A program made the position numbers and the translations under genes. From Halichondria panicea (lineage: Eukaryota; Porifera; Demospongiae; Suberitida; Halichondriidae), in assembly GCF_963675165.1 (NCBI RefSeq), contig NC_087387.1, positions 4,056,990 through 4,120,989 on the forward strand: 64,000 bases of DNA, read 5' to 3'. How positions within the stretch are numbered: the first letter of the stretch is position 1; the number at the start of each line of letters is the position of its first letter. The notes beneath the pieces are model-generated. The model was not told the origin of the DNA. It saw only the letters and a list, made by a program, of their open reading frames with translations, and made no database searches. Shown in pieces: positions 1 through 53,995 of this stretch.

Positions 1-392
1 CAGGGAAACTCGAAGAGTGGGAAATGATTGACCATCCCCTCAGCTACACAGCTAAGATGCTTCATTCATTGTAAAAAGAATGTGTCCAACAAGTTAAGGG
101 AGTATGGAATTCCTTCTACAGTAACAAACGAGTCTTTGGCTGACATAATTATTATGCCTCGAGGCATAGCCGCAAGAGGGATACGGTAAAGCTGACTGCA
201 GAGTGTGACAAATAGTTCTTATATAATTGTGTACATTAATTATAGGCACCGAAAAAATCATGTCTAGTATGAAAAAAGGATAGCTATAATTATAAATGGT
301 TTGTATACTTATTCAGCCACAAAGCGATACCGTAACGATGTACACAAATACATTTAAGAGCCCTACATACATTGCACAAACCAATATCTCAC

Positions 393-41678
<41,286 letters not shown>

Positions 41679-41833
41679 TATGAAGAAGATCTAATAGAAT
41701 AATAACTTAGTTAGTTGTATGCTACGTACGTACCCCACGAAGGTCACACTTACAATCAATGATTGAGTGTGAACTTTAGAAATGAGCGCAAGTCTCTTAC
41801 GTAAAAGTCTCGCAAGTTAGAGGACTATATATA

Positions 41834-42019
41834 TCGTATAGCGGGTATATTTCGAGGGTATAAACTTTCGCGTAATGACTGTTAGTTAGAAAGGTTTTCA
41901 CGGATTCAATTTTCGCGGAATAGCATGCATGCATGCGATATTAAATTCGAGAATATAAACGTTCGCGGTAGACGCTTGATCAGTGAAAACCACGAACATT
42001 TAAATATACCCACTACGCA
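41834..42019. mobile_element. MITE-like repeat with TAGCGGGTATATTT ends
   Basis: Left CGTATAGCGGGTATATTTC, right TAAATATACCCACTACGCA. It contains TTCGCG and CCGTTAG motifs shared with 38625-38720, a truncated relative. Confidence 0.45.
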
Positions 42020-43019
42020 GTACAAGATCTAAGTAGCCCTCGGTCCCGTCGCGTTTCTGTTGCACACATGTAGCGTTACTAAGCCAGAAAAAAGCAAATG
42101 AACGGAACTGTATTATTAATAGTAAAAACGCATTATCTAAAAAAACGGGTGAATTTTAAAATAATTGTTATGCCTCGGTGCGCATGAGGGCTACTGTAGA
42201 TTTAGTATAACTTATGCACTTTTGTGGTACACATTTACGCTCATTTTTTCTCCGTACAAGGATATACTGTTACGATGCGCTACCGTTCATTTCGCTGGCT
42301 CTGTAAAAATCGATCCACCGCAATTTTCAAAGTAAGTTTTTAGCAAGGCCTCATGTGATGAAACACATTCCGTACGCTTTTAAAAAACGAAGGTAAAACT
42401 TCACCATCAATGATTTTTAGAGGAAGTCTCTGCCGTTGAAGTCTCGCAAGCTATAGAGGAATCTGGGTCGAGATGTACAGCTATAGTAGTTCCCATTGCG
42501 CTTCTGTTCCACACAGCGTTCCATTTTTACTAAGCCAGAATAAAAACAAAAATGAATGGTAGAGTATTGTTCATAAACGCATCGTAATCACGCATAAAAT
42601 AATTATCCTTCTACAAAGAAAAAAAACGTAATTTGCAATTAAAGCTAGCTAAAAATGTGATAACTTTACTATATGTAAATCCAGGGACACATAACAGTGA
42701 TGAAAAAACTGCAGTGGCTGGAAGAGTATGAGAAAGTGAGTAGCAAACTCAACTGGCCGTCTGTAATCTAGTACAGCATGTTCATTTATAATAGACATTT
42801 TTTGCACTATTATCCGACTATAGAAAAACATTTGCAATGTGAAAAATTGCTAGGGTTCGCCCCGGGAAACCGTGGAAGCAAGACATCAGACGAGAGCATA
42901 ACTCCAATCCGTTACAATGTCATTTACATGTACTTTTTCGTTGGTAGCTTTCCACGTTTTTCTCGGCCAATCCTAGCAATTTTTACTGGTGGCCTGGGGT
43001 GATGTCAATTCCTACATAA
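42020..43019. other. 5' flank of the Death/ankyrin gene, no gene seen
   Basis: Two diverged copies of a segment (near 42035-42180 and 42465-42610) share GCGTTTCTGTTGCACAC and ACTAAGCCAGAA words. No promoter motif can be assigned with confidence. Confidence 0.35.
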
Positions 43020-43578
43020 TTATGCCTCGGTGCGCATGCGCAAGCGAGGTATACGGTAGTGTGTGTGTGTGTGTGTGTGTGTAGACGGCTACAGCTGCTC
43101 AAGGGATGAATCAAGTGCAAGTAAGAGTTTCTATAGGCTTCTAGTCATGTTTACTTGGATTTTAATTCGTGGATTTGCAAAATAATGCTTCGTTCTCGAG
43201 TTATGCCTAGTTTTGCTTCTTTGGAATGCCATTGCAGCCTTTTCAGAAGAGTCCGTAACAAAACTTGTTTACCGAGTGTTACTACTTAGTAGTTAGCTCT
43301 GCACTAGAACGCTAGCTATTGGTAGCTGCAAGAGTGAGCAGAGAGCTGCAAGGCTCTGCTGACTTGCAGCCATTAATTTTAGACTTGAACTTTTGGCATC
43401 GATCGTTTTTAACAACAATCATGGTTGATCATTACCCACTATTCGGTTGATTGCATGCAGAAAAATTAATCATGATAACTATAATCAATGTGTGTATAAA
43501 AGCTAGCTATTAGTAGTTTTATGTTATGTAGCTTTGGCACTTCCACCGAGGCATCAGCACCCGTGGTGCTTTCATTAT
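43020..43578 (+). repeat. GCCTCGGTG-family element, full length
   Basis: The best-preserved plus-orientation copy, from TATGCCTCGGTGCGCATGCG to GTGCTTTCATTATAA. Confidence 0.68.
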
Positions 43579-44545
43579 AATTATATATGCATTTTGGAAT
43601 GTGCGGGCATATAATCATGATGATTTTTGATGCATTGATTGTCCCTAATACAGTTTTGAGCACAGGCATACACAGTCCATCCATTCGCATGGATGATGAT
43701 GTGGTGGATGGAAGCTGGTAGATGGATCTGGAACACAGTCTAATAGAGTTTTATAATTAATTCCTATTAATGTTAATGTAACCAGGAGTGCACGTACTCC
43801 TGATGTAACGTATCAACACTAAATTGTACATGTTCATGACTATGCTCTCGTCTGATGTCTTGTTACCATGCACGCTTTTTGGTGTTTCCAGCGGCCAATC
43901 CTATCACATTGCAAATGTTATTCTAGTCGAATTCCCTTTCTTTTTCAGTATAATATAGATTTGTGTGCATACTAAGTGGAACGTCAAGAAGCCAGTATAC
44001 AGAAGTTCAAGATTAGAAGACAAGACAATTATACTGTATAATGAGTTGGTGCGTCAGTATTAAAGGACAGCCATTTTAAAGTGCAGTATTTCAAGAGCAT
44101 GGAGGCCTAGCGCCTATGATATATAGCCAGTGCATAATAATATCTATGTAGCATACTTGAGAATGCACTACACTCACGGTTTCTCAGCCACACCTATCTA
44201 GTGGCCACGACACAACATATTAAATGCTGAGATGGCAAAATTGTCTAGGTAAGAGAAGTAGAGCCTGAGAGGTCATCTACCTTGTGGAAATGCTGAGTAA
44301 ATGCTCATGGAAACAATCGCAAATCTGAAGAAGAGCTTTGTAATCCAGATTGTAGTCGTTTGGAAACCCTGTGCAGAATGTCCTGGAGATGGAGAAAATG
44401 CTGGGCAAGAAACGTACTTACTTAATACTTACTACCGTATTACTAGAATGTTTGTTTTGCGAGCATCAAACATTTGCGAACTTTGTATGTTTGATCAATT
44501 TGCAAATAAAATCTGCAAAACCTAAAATGATTACTAGTAGCTAAA
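43579..44545. other. Intergenic, no recognised feature
   Basis: Short open frames only; nothing with a recognisable domain or splice pattern. Confidence 0.35.
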
Positions 44546-44964
44546 TACCGTATTTACTTGATTAAACGCCCGGGTTTTTATTTCCTAGCAGGATCTGTAG
44601 AGGGGGCGTTTAAACGAGATGGGCGCTTATTCGAAACGGGCGTTTATTGTTTTGTCTACTTCAAACTCTTGCTCATCAGCAGTTATTATGCTCTTTTTGG
44701 CTGCTGCCACAGCTCTCAGCTTCTGAATCAATCTTAAGTCGTAGGAGTGGTTTTCTCCCTCTGTGTCCTCTCTGCCATATCATAAATAGTATCTATTTAT
44801 TCTATGCTGCCCTTATTTCAGCTGGTTCCACGTGCTAATTCAGCTCCACCCACAGTGCCACGCCCCATACATGGGCGATTATTTAAGAGGGGTGTTTATT
44901 GACAAAGACAGCTTTAACCATGGGTGTTTAAACGAGATGGGCGTTTAATCAAGTAAATACGGTA
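44546..44964. mobile_element. MITE, TACCGTATTTACTTGATTAA family, copy 1
   Basis: 419 bp with TACCGTATTTACTTGATTAA at the left and the complement at the right. Internal GGGCGTTTAAACGAGATGGG motifs are repeated in both orientations, so the ends fold for about 90 bp. Confidence 0.7.
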
Positions 44965-45023
44965 CACAGCCAGAACGCAATATATAGTTAGATCGCAAAG
45001 GGTCACGGTACTGTGTTTTGCTT

Positions 45024-45318
45024 CACAGTAAATGGGCGTTGTCTATAGTACTACTGTGGGTACTAGATTAATCAGGAATGTGCTGACTCATAACTTTCTT
45101 CATGTCCTCTAATCTCTACATGCTCTTTTAGTGCACTTCTATAACTAAAACAACTACCATACTGGCTCAAATCAACAGAGGTATAGCAAGTCAACAGAGT
45201 ACTGCACATGTGCATATACACTAACAGCTTAGCTAACTAAATTAAATTTTTGTGCTGAGTAGACACATTCACTTTACTACAGACTCAGTAGTACTATAGA
45301 CAACGCCCATTTACTGTG
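45024..45318. mobile_element. MITE with 33-bp perfect terminal inverted repeats
   Basis: The left arm 45024-45056 begins CACAGTAAATGGGCGTTGTC. The right arm 45286-45318 is its exact complement. 295 bp, no ORF of note. The perfect arms imply a young insertion. Confidence 0.68.
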
Positions 45319-46050
45319 CACAATGACAAGCAACTTGCAAAATACAGTAGTCAGTCAGACAAAGGACGGGGAAATGTGCAATTTTTAAAATGACAATACA
45401 TGTAGTTTCCCATTCATGGATAATACAATGAGACATACAAACAGAGAAAAGGCTGAACAAACTATCTGTCCAGCCAGTTTCTTGATTTGGCTGCAGAGAT
45501 AGAACAGTTCAAAAATATTGGGCAAACCCACTGCCAATCCAATGTAAAACCATGCAATGTTATAGTCATGTATCATTAAAACATCATGTCAAATGAATGA
45601 ATATTATATTAGTAACTAGCTCGCTTGACCTCGCTTCTTATAGGGGGCTCTTCTGTAGCTGTCTGTACAGAATCGAATCTTGATGTATTGAACACTGTAG
45701 GCCAGCCAGCCAGCAACCGAGCGTTATCACCATACACGTACTATTGTTGTTACGGAATGAAAACGGGTAATTTCCGTGCCGTTTTAAATTTCAATAAGCT
45801 GGCCCTTCCGCTTCCGGAAGAGTTCTACACGAACGTTTTAACGTTTTAACAACATTCAACAGTACAGAACGGCAATTTTATATGAGGGCTGCTGTAGATC
45901 TATCGTATAGCGGGTATGCTTTTCGAGTGTCTAATTATGGATAGTATAGCAGTTTTTTTACGGGACTTACATGTATATCCGTATTATTTTTGTAGGGTAA
46001 AAAAATGTGTTATTTCGTGGGCAAGCTGCATGATCTTACTATAGTCTCGA

Positions 46051-46474
46051 GGCCAGACTCTCCCGGGGGAGAGAGTCTGGCAAACAGAGTCACTTTTCTT
46101 GGTTTTCAGACAGTCAAAAGTGGGCGTGTTGGAAATGGGCGTGGTGACGATGCTAAAACTGGCTGGCTATTATCTCTACTCCTATACAGATTTAGTGAGA
46201 TTTGAAAGATTCTCTGTACTTGAAATAACATTTTTAGTTGATGTATACAGGAATTTAAGTTAGCCATTGCCTACTGGCATAGTTTTAAAAATGACAAAGG
46301 TCAAGTACTATCAACCTCCTCTGTGAAGTGGAATCATGTGACAGTTTAATTGCATTCTTGCGAATCTGATTGGAGATGTCAAATTTTGACATCTGAACCA
46401 AGAAAAGTGACTCTAAATGCCAGACCCTCTCCCTGGCACATGTCAGATCACGTGCAAGGGAGTGGTCTGGGGCC
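46051..46474. mobile_element. Foldback MITE with GGCCAGACTCTCCC-like ends
   Basis: Left GGCCAGACTCTCCC, then CAGAGTCACTTTTCTTGG. The right side carries the complement CCAAGAAAAGTGACTC and GGTCTGGGGCC. The arms are imperfect; about 424 bp. Confidence 0.5.
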
Positions 46475-46755
46475 AGACTAATCTTACTAAAAATGTTACC
46501 CACAAAAACGTAGGTGTGGTTACTAGAACACATGCAATGCAGTGCACGTAACTCACAAAAATCACCACTGTCCAAATTTTTACCCCAAGAAAATTACCCG
46601 GTATACAGCATTGGTGAAATCCACAAAATCCAAAAAGATTGGGCCATCGAAAATTACCCACTATAATTATAGTTCGTACAATTAAATAAATTATAGCTAC
46701 TTTTAATAATTACGAAGCCAGATCGAGGTTTTAATTCTTTTGGAGGTCAAACAAT

Positions 46756-47189
46756 TACCGTATTTACTTGATTAAACGCCCTCCTTGAATAAACACCCAT
46801 CTCGTTTAAACGCCTAGGGTAAGGGTTCTGTCTTTGTCAATAAACGCCCATCTTAAATAATCGCCCATGTATGGCGCGTGGCACTGTGGGTGGAGCTGAA
46901 ATAGCACATGGAACCCAGTTGCAAGTATGGCAGCATAGAATAATAATACTTTTTATGATGCATCGATGGCAGAGAGAGAGATACTGACACAGAGGGCACT
47001 CCTATGACTTAGATTTAAGCTGAGAAATAGATATAAGCTGAGACAGCAGCCCAAGAAGAGCACAATAACTGCTGCTGTGCAGGAGTTTTGGAGTAGACAT
47101 AACAATAAACGTCCTCCTCGTTTAAACGCCCCCTCTAAAGACTTCGATCTGAAATAAACGCCCGGGCGTTTAATTAAGTAAATACGGTA
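46756..47189. mobile_element. MITE, TACCGTATTTACTTGATTAA family, copy 2
   Basis: A 434-bp copy in the orientation opposite to 44546-44964, with the same ends and GCGTTTAAACG motifs. The interior is diverged. Confidence 0.65.
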
Positions 47190-47648
47190 TGTCTATTCGC
47201 CTCGTAAAAAAGCCTGCTAGAGTTGAGGCGCTAGGCGAAGTGTGGCTATAATTTTACCTCCATTAATGTTGTCAACACAGCTGTCATTAATTTTAGAGGT
47301 CAGACAATTAACTCGTATAATTAGTATTTAGAGGGTCACTTCAGAGGTACGTATTGGGGTAAAGCCTAGATCTGAAACATTAAAATTTCTTTTTTCATGC
47401 CATCTTTTTGTTTAAACCCATATACTGTACCTGTATGAACCTTCTCTTGTCTGTCTATAGCAATAGCAGTTTAAAGGAGTTAGGGCCTGCCAACAGCTCT
47501 CTTGTGTTCAGTGACCATTATTATTATTGGAGGAGGGCACGTGTACCCAAGGCGTGTACAAACAGTGGTCAATTACACAAGATGATGAATATTGTTGCTC
47601 TAAATTCCTGATTGCATACTTTGAATAACATTTTCCAAACAGACTAGA

Positions 47649-48906
47649 TTACAAGTTCACACAAATAAAAAACAGTCCATGTACTCCATCTTGTGCCGGG
47701 TGCTCTACAGTGTAGACCAGCTTGAGCTTACACTCTGAGCCGGTCCCCACGGCTGCATGCCACGATGCCACTACAGGTTGTGATACTTGTTGAGTTGAGC
47801 GTGACCAAACGGGAGAAGACACTTCTCATCCAGCTTCCTCACAGCAGGGTCAACTGAAGACAGAGAACAAGAGCGTTTATTAATGTATCAGTAAAATATA
47901 TACAGTGTTCTAGGCATGCAAATACACAATGCACAGTGTACATTAGCATGTACAATACAGTGCATGTAAACACAGACAAGACAGTTGCTGCATGTACCTT
48001 GATTCTGTCATTAGTGCTGAGAGGCACTTGCTCTGAGACCTTGATGTTAACAGAGTCACTTCTGGTGTTCTTGACCAGAGTGTAGGTGACTTTGCCCCAG
48101 CATGGCAGTGCGAGTGTTGTGCACTGTGGCCACTGGTCTCACGATGATGCGGATCGACTGGTCTGCTCCCAGGGAGCTCACAAACTCCTCCCTCAGAGAC
48201 ACACCACTCATTGTCGACTGTGGAGGGGAGAAACAGACATTTATATACTAGATATATACAAGAGACACAAATAATTATTGTTATAGCTATACGATCGTCG
48301 ACTGTGGAGAGAAGAACAGATTAAGTACATTTAATACAGTACTATAGATGTACGTACATGGGACAAAAATAATAAACGATAAGTTATTTACACAAAAATA
48401 GCTCAAACAGTTGCTGTGAGCACATAAAAATAACTAAACAGCAAATCTACTGTACAGATTTATATAATCTACCATTGCATGCTCACCTTAGCGATAAAGT
48501 TGTTATCCAGGAAGACGTTGGCTGGTCCAGCCAGGATGGTGTAGGGTGAGAAGTTGGTGGCCTTGGCTTGCAGGAAGGAGTGAGGGGAGAGTTGAGGGAC
48601 AGAGCTGTACGTCAGCTCAGGGATCAGGTCAACCAGAACTATCGTCACCTGTGTACAGTAGGTACCAATCCAGTCTTGTTGAGTGTATAGATATATACAT
48701 ATCTGCTTCTAGTGTGGAAATAAGGTGTGTGGGGAAACTATTTTACAAAGTTACTTCTGGCCACCAATACGTCGTGATTTTACTGTACTTACTTACAATG
48801 CATACAGCTACGATTCCAAATGCTATACATCATACACAGCCGGCCACCTTGTGCTCAGTGCTGTCAGCTGGATGGTTGTGGCTCTGTAGAACAATCCAGC
48901 AGTCAC
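47649..48906 (-). pseudogene. DUF4139 (F37C4.5-like) protein, C-terminal fragment, decayed
   Basis: Three well-conserved exons and a terminal one read on the minus strand: 48906-48848 (PADSTEHK), 48648-48487 (VTIVLVDLIPELTYSSVPQL, AGPANVFLDNNFIAK), 48217-about 48000 (VSLREEFVSSLGADQSIRII, then KVTYTLVKNTRSDSVNIKVS) and 47853-47649 (LNKYHNL, then SECKLKLVYTVEHPAQDGVH). These are the beta-sandwich blocks of DUF4139. Lesions: an extra base near 48094-48098 shifts the frame inside the third exon. In the last exon a TAG stands where the family has the Glu of L-E-W, and an 8-bp near-tandem duplication (TGGCATCG unit) shifts the frame again. No N-terminal coiled-coil half was found upstream. The molecular function of the family is unknown. 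The fragment is head to head with the dynein fragment. Confidence 0.65.
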
Positions 48907-48941
48907 CTGTTTAAGTAAATGTTTCGAGAGTATAAGTATTA

Positions 48942-49103
48942 TTTAGAACACACCTAGCCAAGATTAAGTGTTTTAATCTGCGTGCCGAGGATGGCCTCGA
49001 GGTTAACGTGGTGCTCGAAGCACAGCCGAGTGCATTACGTAACCAAGAGGCCATCCGAGTGCACCAGCATTAAAACACGTGACTTGGCTAGGTGTATTCT
49101 AAA
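48942..49103. mobile_element. Hairpin MITE at the 5' edge of the DUF4139 fragment
   Basis: TTTAGAACACACCTAGCCAA on the left pairs with TTGGCTAGGTGTATTCTAAA on the right. Further inside, GGATGGCCTC pairs with GAGGCCATCC. 162 bp, nearly palindromic. It lies 36 bp beyond the last recognisable DUF4139 exon. Confidence 0.6.
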
Positions 49104-50590
49104 GGATTTAGTGCTGTCACGTGAGCTCTAGCCTCGTGGCAGCTAGATCTAGCTACATTTTAAATCAGTTGCTGGTGGCTAGCTAGCTAGCTAGATAGCT
49201 AGCTAGATGTAATAGCAAGTTTTAGTAGGTTTGTAGATCCAGTAACTGATGCAAAGGAGAAGGAGATACGATCTAAAGCTATCTGGGCTGACTGGGCATG
49301 TTCTCGACTTATTTCTCCTGCTGACCAACAGTCCCGATCCCACTACTGGATATGCCTCCAGTTGATCTGGCTTACTGGATGGGAAACTTTGTGCGCAAAC
49401 TATATGGCAATGAGTATCTGGTTTGCTCTTTTGGAACGCTATGATATTCAAAGCACCTTTGATGAAACAATTATATGGATCTGGCTTAGGTACAGGTACG
49501 TACATCTTCGAAGCAAGCTGAGCCTATTTCTCCAGACGAAAAAGCGATGCTATAGCTATATGGTCCAGTCAGCAATTCGGTACACATGAAACAAGTCGAA
49601 ACAATAACATTCAACTTTGTAATATTTTTCAGCTTTGCTTGTGTACATATTCAATCTGCTTGTATTATAATTATAATTATGATGAATGTAGATAGTGGTG
49701 TATAATCATTGTATTTCTTCACCATCACTTGTGATCATTCTACTACAATGTGGCATCTATATGAAGCGTCTACCATGCTCAATGAGACAATGGGGGTACA
49801 TTTATGGGATGCAAACACTAATAAAAATAAAAAGCACTCCAGCCAGTTGGTAAAAAATTAGCATTTTGTCTGTTATTTGATACATGGACTACTTAGGCTT
49901 GGTACTTTCTGACAATCACATGAGGAACTAGCAATTTCAACGGCATTCGGTAAATCATCACAATGTTTGACTTACTAGTGGTACTATGTGCTGCTAACCA
50001 TAAAAATACTCACCTGTGAGAATCCTACTCCAGTTTGGGGTGATCCACACACTACTAGTTAGTATAGGAATGGATGCAAAGCAAAAGGAGAGTCATAGCT
50101 TTCATCCACAGTTTGAAAATCACATTTTATTAGAGATCACTATGACCTTTGACCTTTGAGAGAAATGTTGTGAAATAAAGAGCACCATTGCTAGAATAAG
50201 AGTAGTGAAATTTTGGATTTGAAGGTGCAGCCATTATACTTTCATGTAGTGTAGTGTGCAACAAAAATTTGAGCCTCATTTGTTGACTTTTAATTTTCAT
50301 GTGGCTGACAGACAAAATCGTCATCTTAGTCTAAGACTAGACTACAACAATCTGACTGACTTGTAAGAGGCTGTAAAGACCCCGCTCTGCACATGCGCGT
50401 CAGCTGTGTAGATCCACCATGGAGTCAAGCTAGCCTCCTCAAGCTCAGTCAGTGGATCAGAGGTATTCCAGATGCAATTCAGTTGTGTAGACCATGCAGA
50501 ATGTTTCTAAGAACACAACATTTATGGCTCTTTCAAAAATGTACGTATCAAGTCCCCCATGATCAGTTTGTGAATTTGCGTTCTTGTCAC
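49104..50590. other. Intergenic gap between two truncated genes
   Basis: An open plus-strand piece at about 49225-49500 (FVDPVTDAKEKEIRSKAI, then Trp-rich) might be an element fragment. A CTAGCTAGCTAGC run lies at 49180-49207. Otherwise nothing. Confidence 0.35.
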
Positions 50591-50833
50591 TACCGTGCTT
50601 CTTTGATTTAAATGAAGCCAGAGGTTGTTTCGTTTGGAGGTTGAAGAATTGTGTGAAGTCCTGGTGTTGCATATTTAGCATCTAGCGGCCTGGAATTGAG
50701 GCTATGGTTTGACCTGTATTTAGGACACGACATAAAAAAATGATTGTCAACGCAGCAGACGCTACTTTTTAGAGTGCCTAAGATCGAGGGTATCGCATAT
50801 TTGGAGGGTCGCTTTAATCGAATAAGTACGGTA
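50591..50833. mobile_element. MITE, TACCGTACTTATTC family, copy 2
   Basis: A 243-bp copy. The right end GCTTTAATCGAATAAGTACG is well kept; the left end is worn (TACCGTGCTTCTTTGATTTA). Confidence 0.5.
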
Positions 50834-51061
50834 GCCTCTTTCCAAGGCCGAGTGTTTTCTTCATTGTTGTGCTAGTGCCAGTACAAATACACGTATAACG
50901 GGAAAAATTTGGCGAATAAGCCATTTGAACCAAATTCTCTCGGGCGTAGCTACTATTTCAATTACGTATGTACGCCGCTTAAATTTGGTGTAGAATCCGC
51001 CAAATCACTCGCCAAATTTCCCCTTATACAGTAGTTGCATTTTGTGCTACGTATAATTATA

Positions 51062-51345
51062 CCATCTTTCTTCTAATTACAGCACCACTAAAAATTAATT
51101 ATGATTTTCCAGTGGCGCACAAATAGAACATGAAAAACTGTAATTCCAGTTTGGCGCTTAGCAATAGAACATAGAGTTACTAGTAGCTGTTTCCATGAGG
51201 CTATCATAGATCAGTTGTACATAGCACCTTGATTAAAGGCCGCGGTATAACTAATTACCTAAGCACCAGCAAAAGTAAAAGTTACTTGGCGCTCAATTGA
51301 CTTGGCACTTCTATTAGAGTGGTGCTGTAATTAGAAGAAAGACGG
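51062..51345. mobile_element. MITE with 28-bp terminal inverted repeats, TA flanks
   Basis: The left arm CCATCTTTCTTCTAATTACA and the right-end complement differ at one base. TA stands at 51060-51061 and 51346-51347. 284 bp. It lies 1.2 kb upstream of the first dynein exon. Confidence 0.62.
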
Positions 51346-51347
51346 TA

Positions 51348-52566
51348 CTACCATACTCACCCGAAACTACGCCCCCCCCCCCCTTTTTTGCAGAACTCTT
51401 ATTTGGGGGGGGGCTTAACTGTTTCATAAATACGCCCCTCTTTACTGTATGCACAAAAAGACATCCAGTGCATGCAGAGAGTAGAAATATTTACAGAATG
51501 TGTAGTAGTACAGTGTAGACATTTATTCTTTTATAATTAGCAAATAGAAACTCATCTTATAAAGACTGGTTTATTGTCACCCTTTGTGAGTGAATAAAAT
51601 TATGCTCGAATCATCAAATAAGTGAGTGGAGTGTGAGGTGTGTGGGGGGAGGAGAGGGGGCTGTCTATATTGTCCGAGAACGTTCGCATATCAGTAATTT
51701 TTTTATACTGTAGGTCTTAATAGTCGATCATTTCCCACTATTTTTCACCATTATGGACGAAGATAACTAAACATTTCATTGGCTCACATAATTATATAAT
51801 TACTGACTGTGACATTATTAAACTTACAAAATTTGCACAAAAATAATGTACTCCAGTGCATGTATTATACTAGCAGATTTTGCAACTTGAGATTTTGAAC
51901 ATTCAGAATAAATTTCTTTCAGAACACTAATGTAATACTATGATACACATCTCTTTGATGAGCATTTTGTTGCTACGTTATTCAACAGAACAGGTATTAT
52001 ATTACATGTAACTGAAAGACATTGTGTACCATTTCTGTCAGTTTAGTCATTGGCAATCATTAATGTAAGTCTACTGTTATGTGATAATTTGCGGAAATTT
52101 CTCATTACAGTAGTCTAGACCTTCGGACACGTTCTTGGTTCCAGACTGGATAACTGAATAAAGTCTGGCCATGCCCTCCGAGACTAAACCAGATAATCGA
52201 AGGATCAACTATACGCCCTGATCCACCCACTTAAATAGATAAACTGCACACGGGAGTATGCACATGCAACAGATAAACATACCTGTGTCCATAGTAACAT
52301 GCAGTTGTTAATTGCTCATGTGCATTAAAGGACACGCCCCTTTCAGAGGAAATTGCCAAGCCGGATAATCGAGGTTCCAGATAATTAATTAAACTGTATT
52401 GCCAAACTCATATTATTTTCTATATAATAGGGCTCGTTATAATAAGAGTTGTTCATTTTTTCGTAGCGTAATTTTTTAGCATGTAACTTGCTGAACTGTA
52501 ACAAATCAGGTAACTCAGAAGTGATGCTGATTTTAAATTCACAAATTGAATGTATATATTTCTCAG
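51348..52566. other. Upstream flank of the dynein fragment
   Basis: Poly-C/poly-G patches (51370-51412) and AT-rich DNA. No preceding dynein exon is recognisable, although one would be expected if the gene were whole. Confidence 0.45.
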
Positions 52567-52942
52567 GGTTCATGGGTTATCAACATTGTTGGGTTCTTTG
52601 AGGTGTTCTGTGATGTGGAGCCCAAGAGGAAGCTTAAGGCACTGGCTGCAGCTAATGCTGAGCTGGCAGCAGCACAGGAGAAACTCTCCAAGATAAAGGG
52701 GAAAATAAAGGTAGACAAGTTGTTCATTGACAACTACTTACAATACATGTACGCATGTATAATACGCCGTAATTATATTATAGCCACTAGAATGAATGTG
52801 AATGTGTAAGTTTATCCGCACTGTAGGATTTAGATGACAACCTGGCTGAGCTGACGAAAGAGTTTGAAGAGGCAACTTCTGCAAAGCTGAGATGTCAGCA
52901 ACAGGCCGAAGCCACTGCCGGCACTATCTCACTAGCTAACAG
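52567..52942 (+). CDS. Dynein stalk exons (52567-52710, 52827-52942)
   Basis: The first exon starts at the end of AAA4 ([20 protein letters not shown]) and enters the coiled-coil stalk ([20 protein letters not shown]). The second carries the returning helix ([20 protein letters not shown], then TISLANR). The stalk links the ring to the microtubule-binding tip. The family order is kept and the join is in frame. The sequence begins abruptly here, with no recognisable preceding exon in the 7 kb upstream. Confidence 0.85.
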
Positions 52943-53153
52943 GTTCGTACATTTTTGAAAGCACTGCGGATGCTGATGCCTCGGTGGATGTGTCAAAGCT
53001 AATTTTTTTTCTAAATCCCACTAAAAAGCAATGTAAAATTGTTTACTGCTCAGCTTTCCCTTGTATTAAATTCGTTCTATTTGTTGCGCTGTATCTGTTT
53101 TACATTGTTTTATAGTGTAGGCCTAAAGGTTATTGTTACCTCCCTCTCTACAG

Positions 53154-53995
53154 ACTGGTCGGTGGTCTTGCCTCAGAGAAAGTGCGTTTGGACAGAGTCT
53201 ATTGAGAAGTTTAAACAAGAGGCAACGACATTGGCTGGCGACGTGCTCCTAATGTCATCCTATCTGTCGTATGTAGGCTGCTTTGGACGCAACTATCGTA
53301 CTGATCTACTGGAGACAAAATGGATGGAGTGCCTCAAGACTATACAGATACGTGTGTTGTGTGAGTGTCAGTATGGTCAAGTATGTTCACATTGGATTGG
53401 ATAGCCTGCCATCCCTATGACTGAGGATCTGGATGTCCTCTTCCTGCTCACTGATGGTGCCACAATCACTCGTTGGAACAATGAAAAGCTTCCCAGTGAT
53501 CGAATGTATGTCGAGAATGCCACTATCCTCACAAATGCAGAGCGCTGGCCACTCATGAGATTGATCCTCAGCTACAAGGCATCAAATGGATCAAGACACG
53601 AGAGGGGGATCAATTGCAGATTGTCCGACTTGGACAGAAGGGGTACGTAAGAAAGTTTTAAGATTGCTAGACTATAATGTGACGTACCATACAAAGAGGC
53701 ATTCCAATAAATTAACTGACTTTGTCTTGTTTTCGAAATCCCACTACAACTGTGATAACCCAATGAGTTGAGCTTTCTTACAATACATACTTCATGTGTA
53801 TTCCTAACCAGCTACCTGGATACCATTGAGCGAGCTGTGAGCAATGGTGACTGTCTCCTACTAGAGAATATTGGTGAGTCAGTGGACCCAGTGTTGGACC
53901 CTCTACTGGGACGACTCACTATCAAGAAGGGCAAGTGCATCAAGATAGGTGACAAGGAGATCGAATATCATCCTAACTTTAGGCTCATTCTACAG
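53154..53995 (+). CDS. Dynein AAA5 exons (53154-53353, 53405-53642, 53812-53995)
   Basis: The first exon opens [11 protein letters not shown] and then needs a 1-base correction in the TTT at 53187-53189 to continue [21 protein letters not shown] 51-bp intron follows; the donor at 53354 is the in-phase choice. The second exon reads [20 protein letters not shown] and ERWPLM, then two extra bases (AG, 53558-53559) break the frame before [17 protein letters not shown]. The third is clean: [20 protein letters not shown] and [17 protein letters not shown]. The +1 and +2 shifts sum to a codon but lie about 120 residues apart, so the peptide between them would be wrong. Confidence 0.8.

Noticed and set aside
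49225-49589. Trp-rich plus-strand frame as a transposase exon
   Set aside because: The first part looks coding, but no catalytic motif or second exon could be found.
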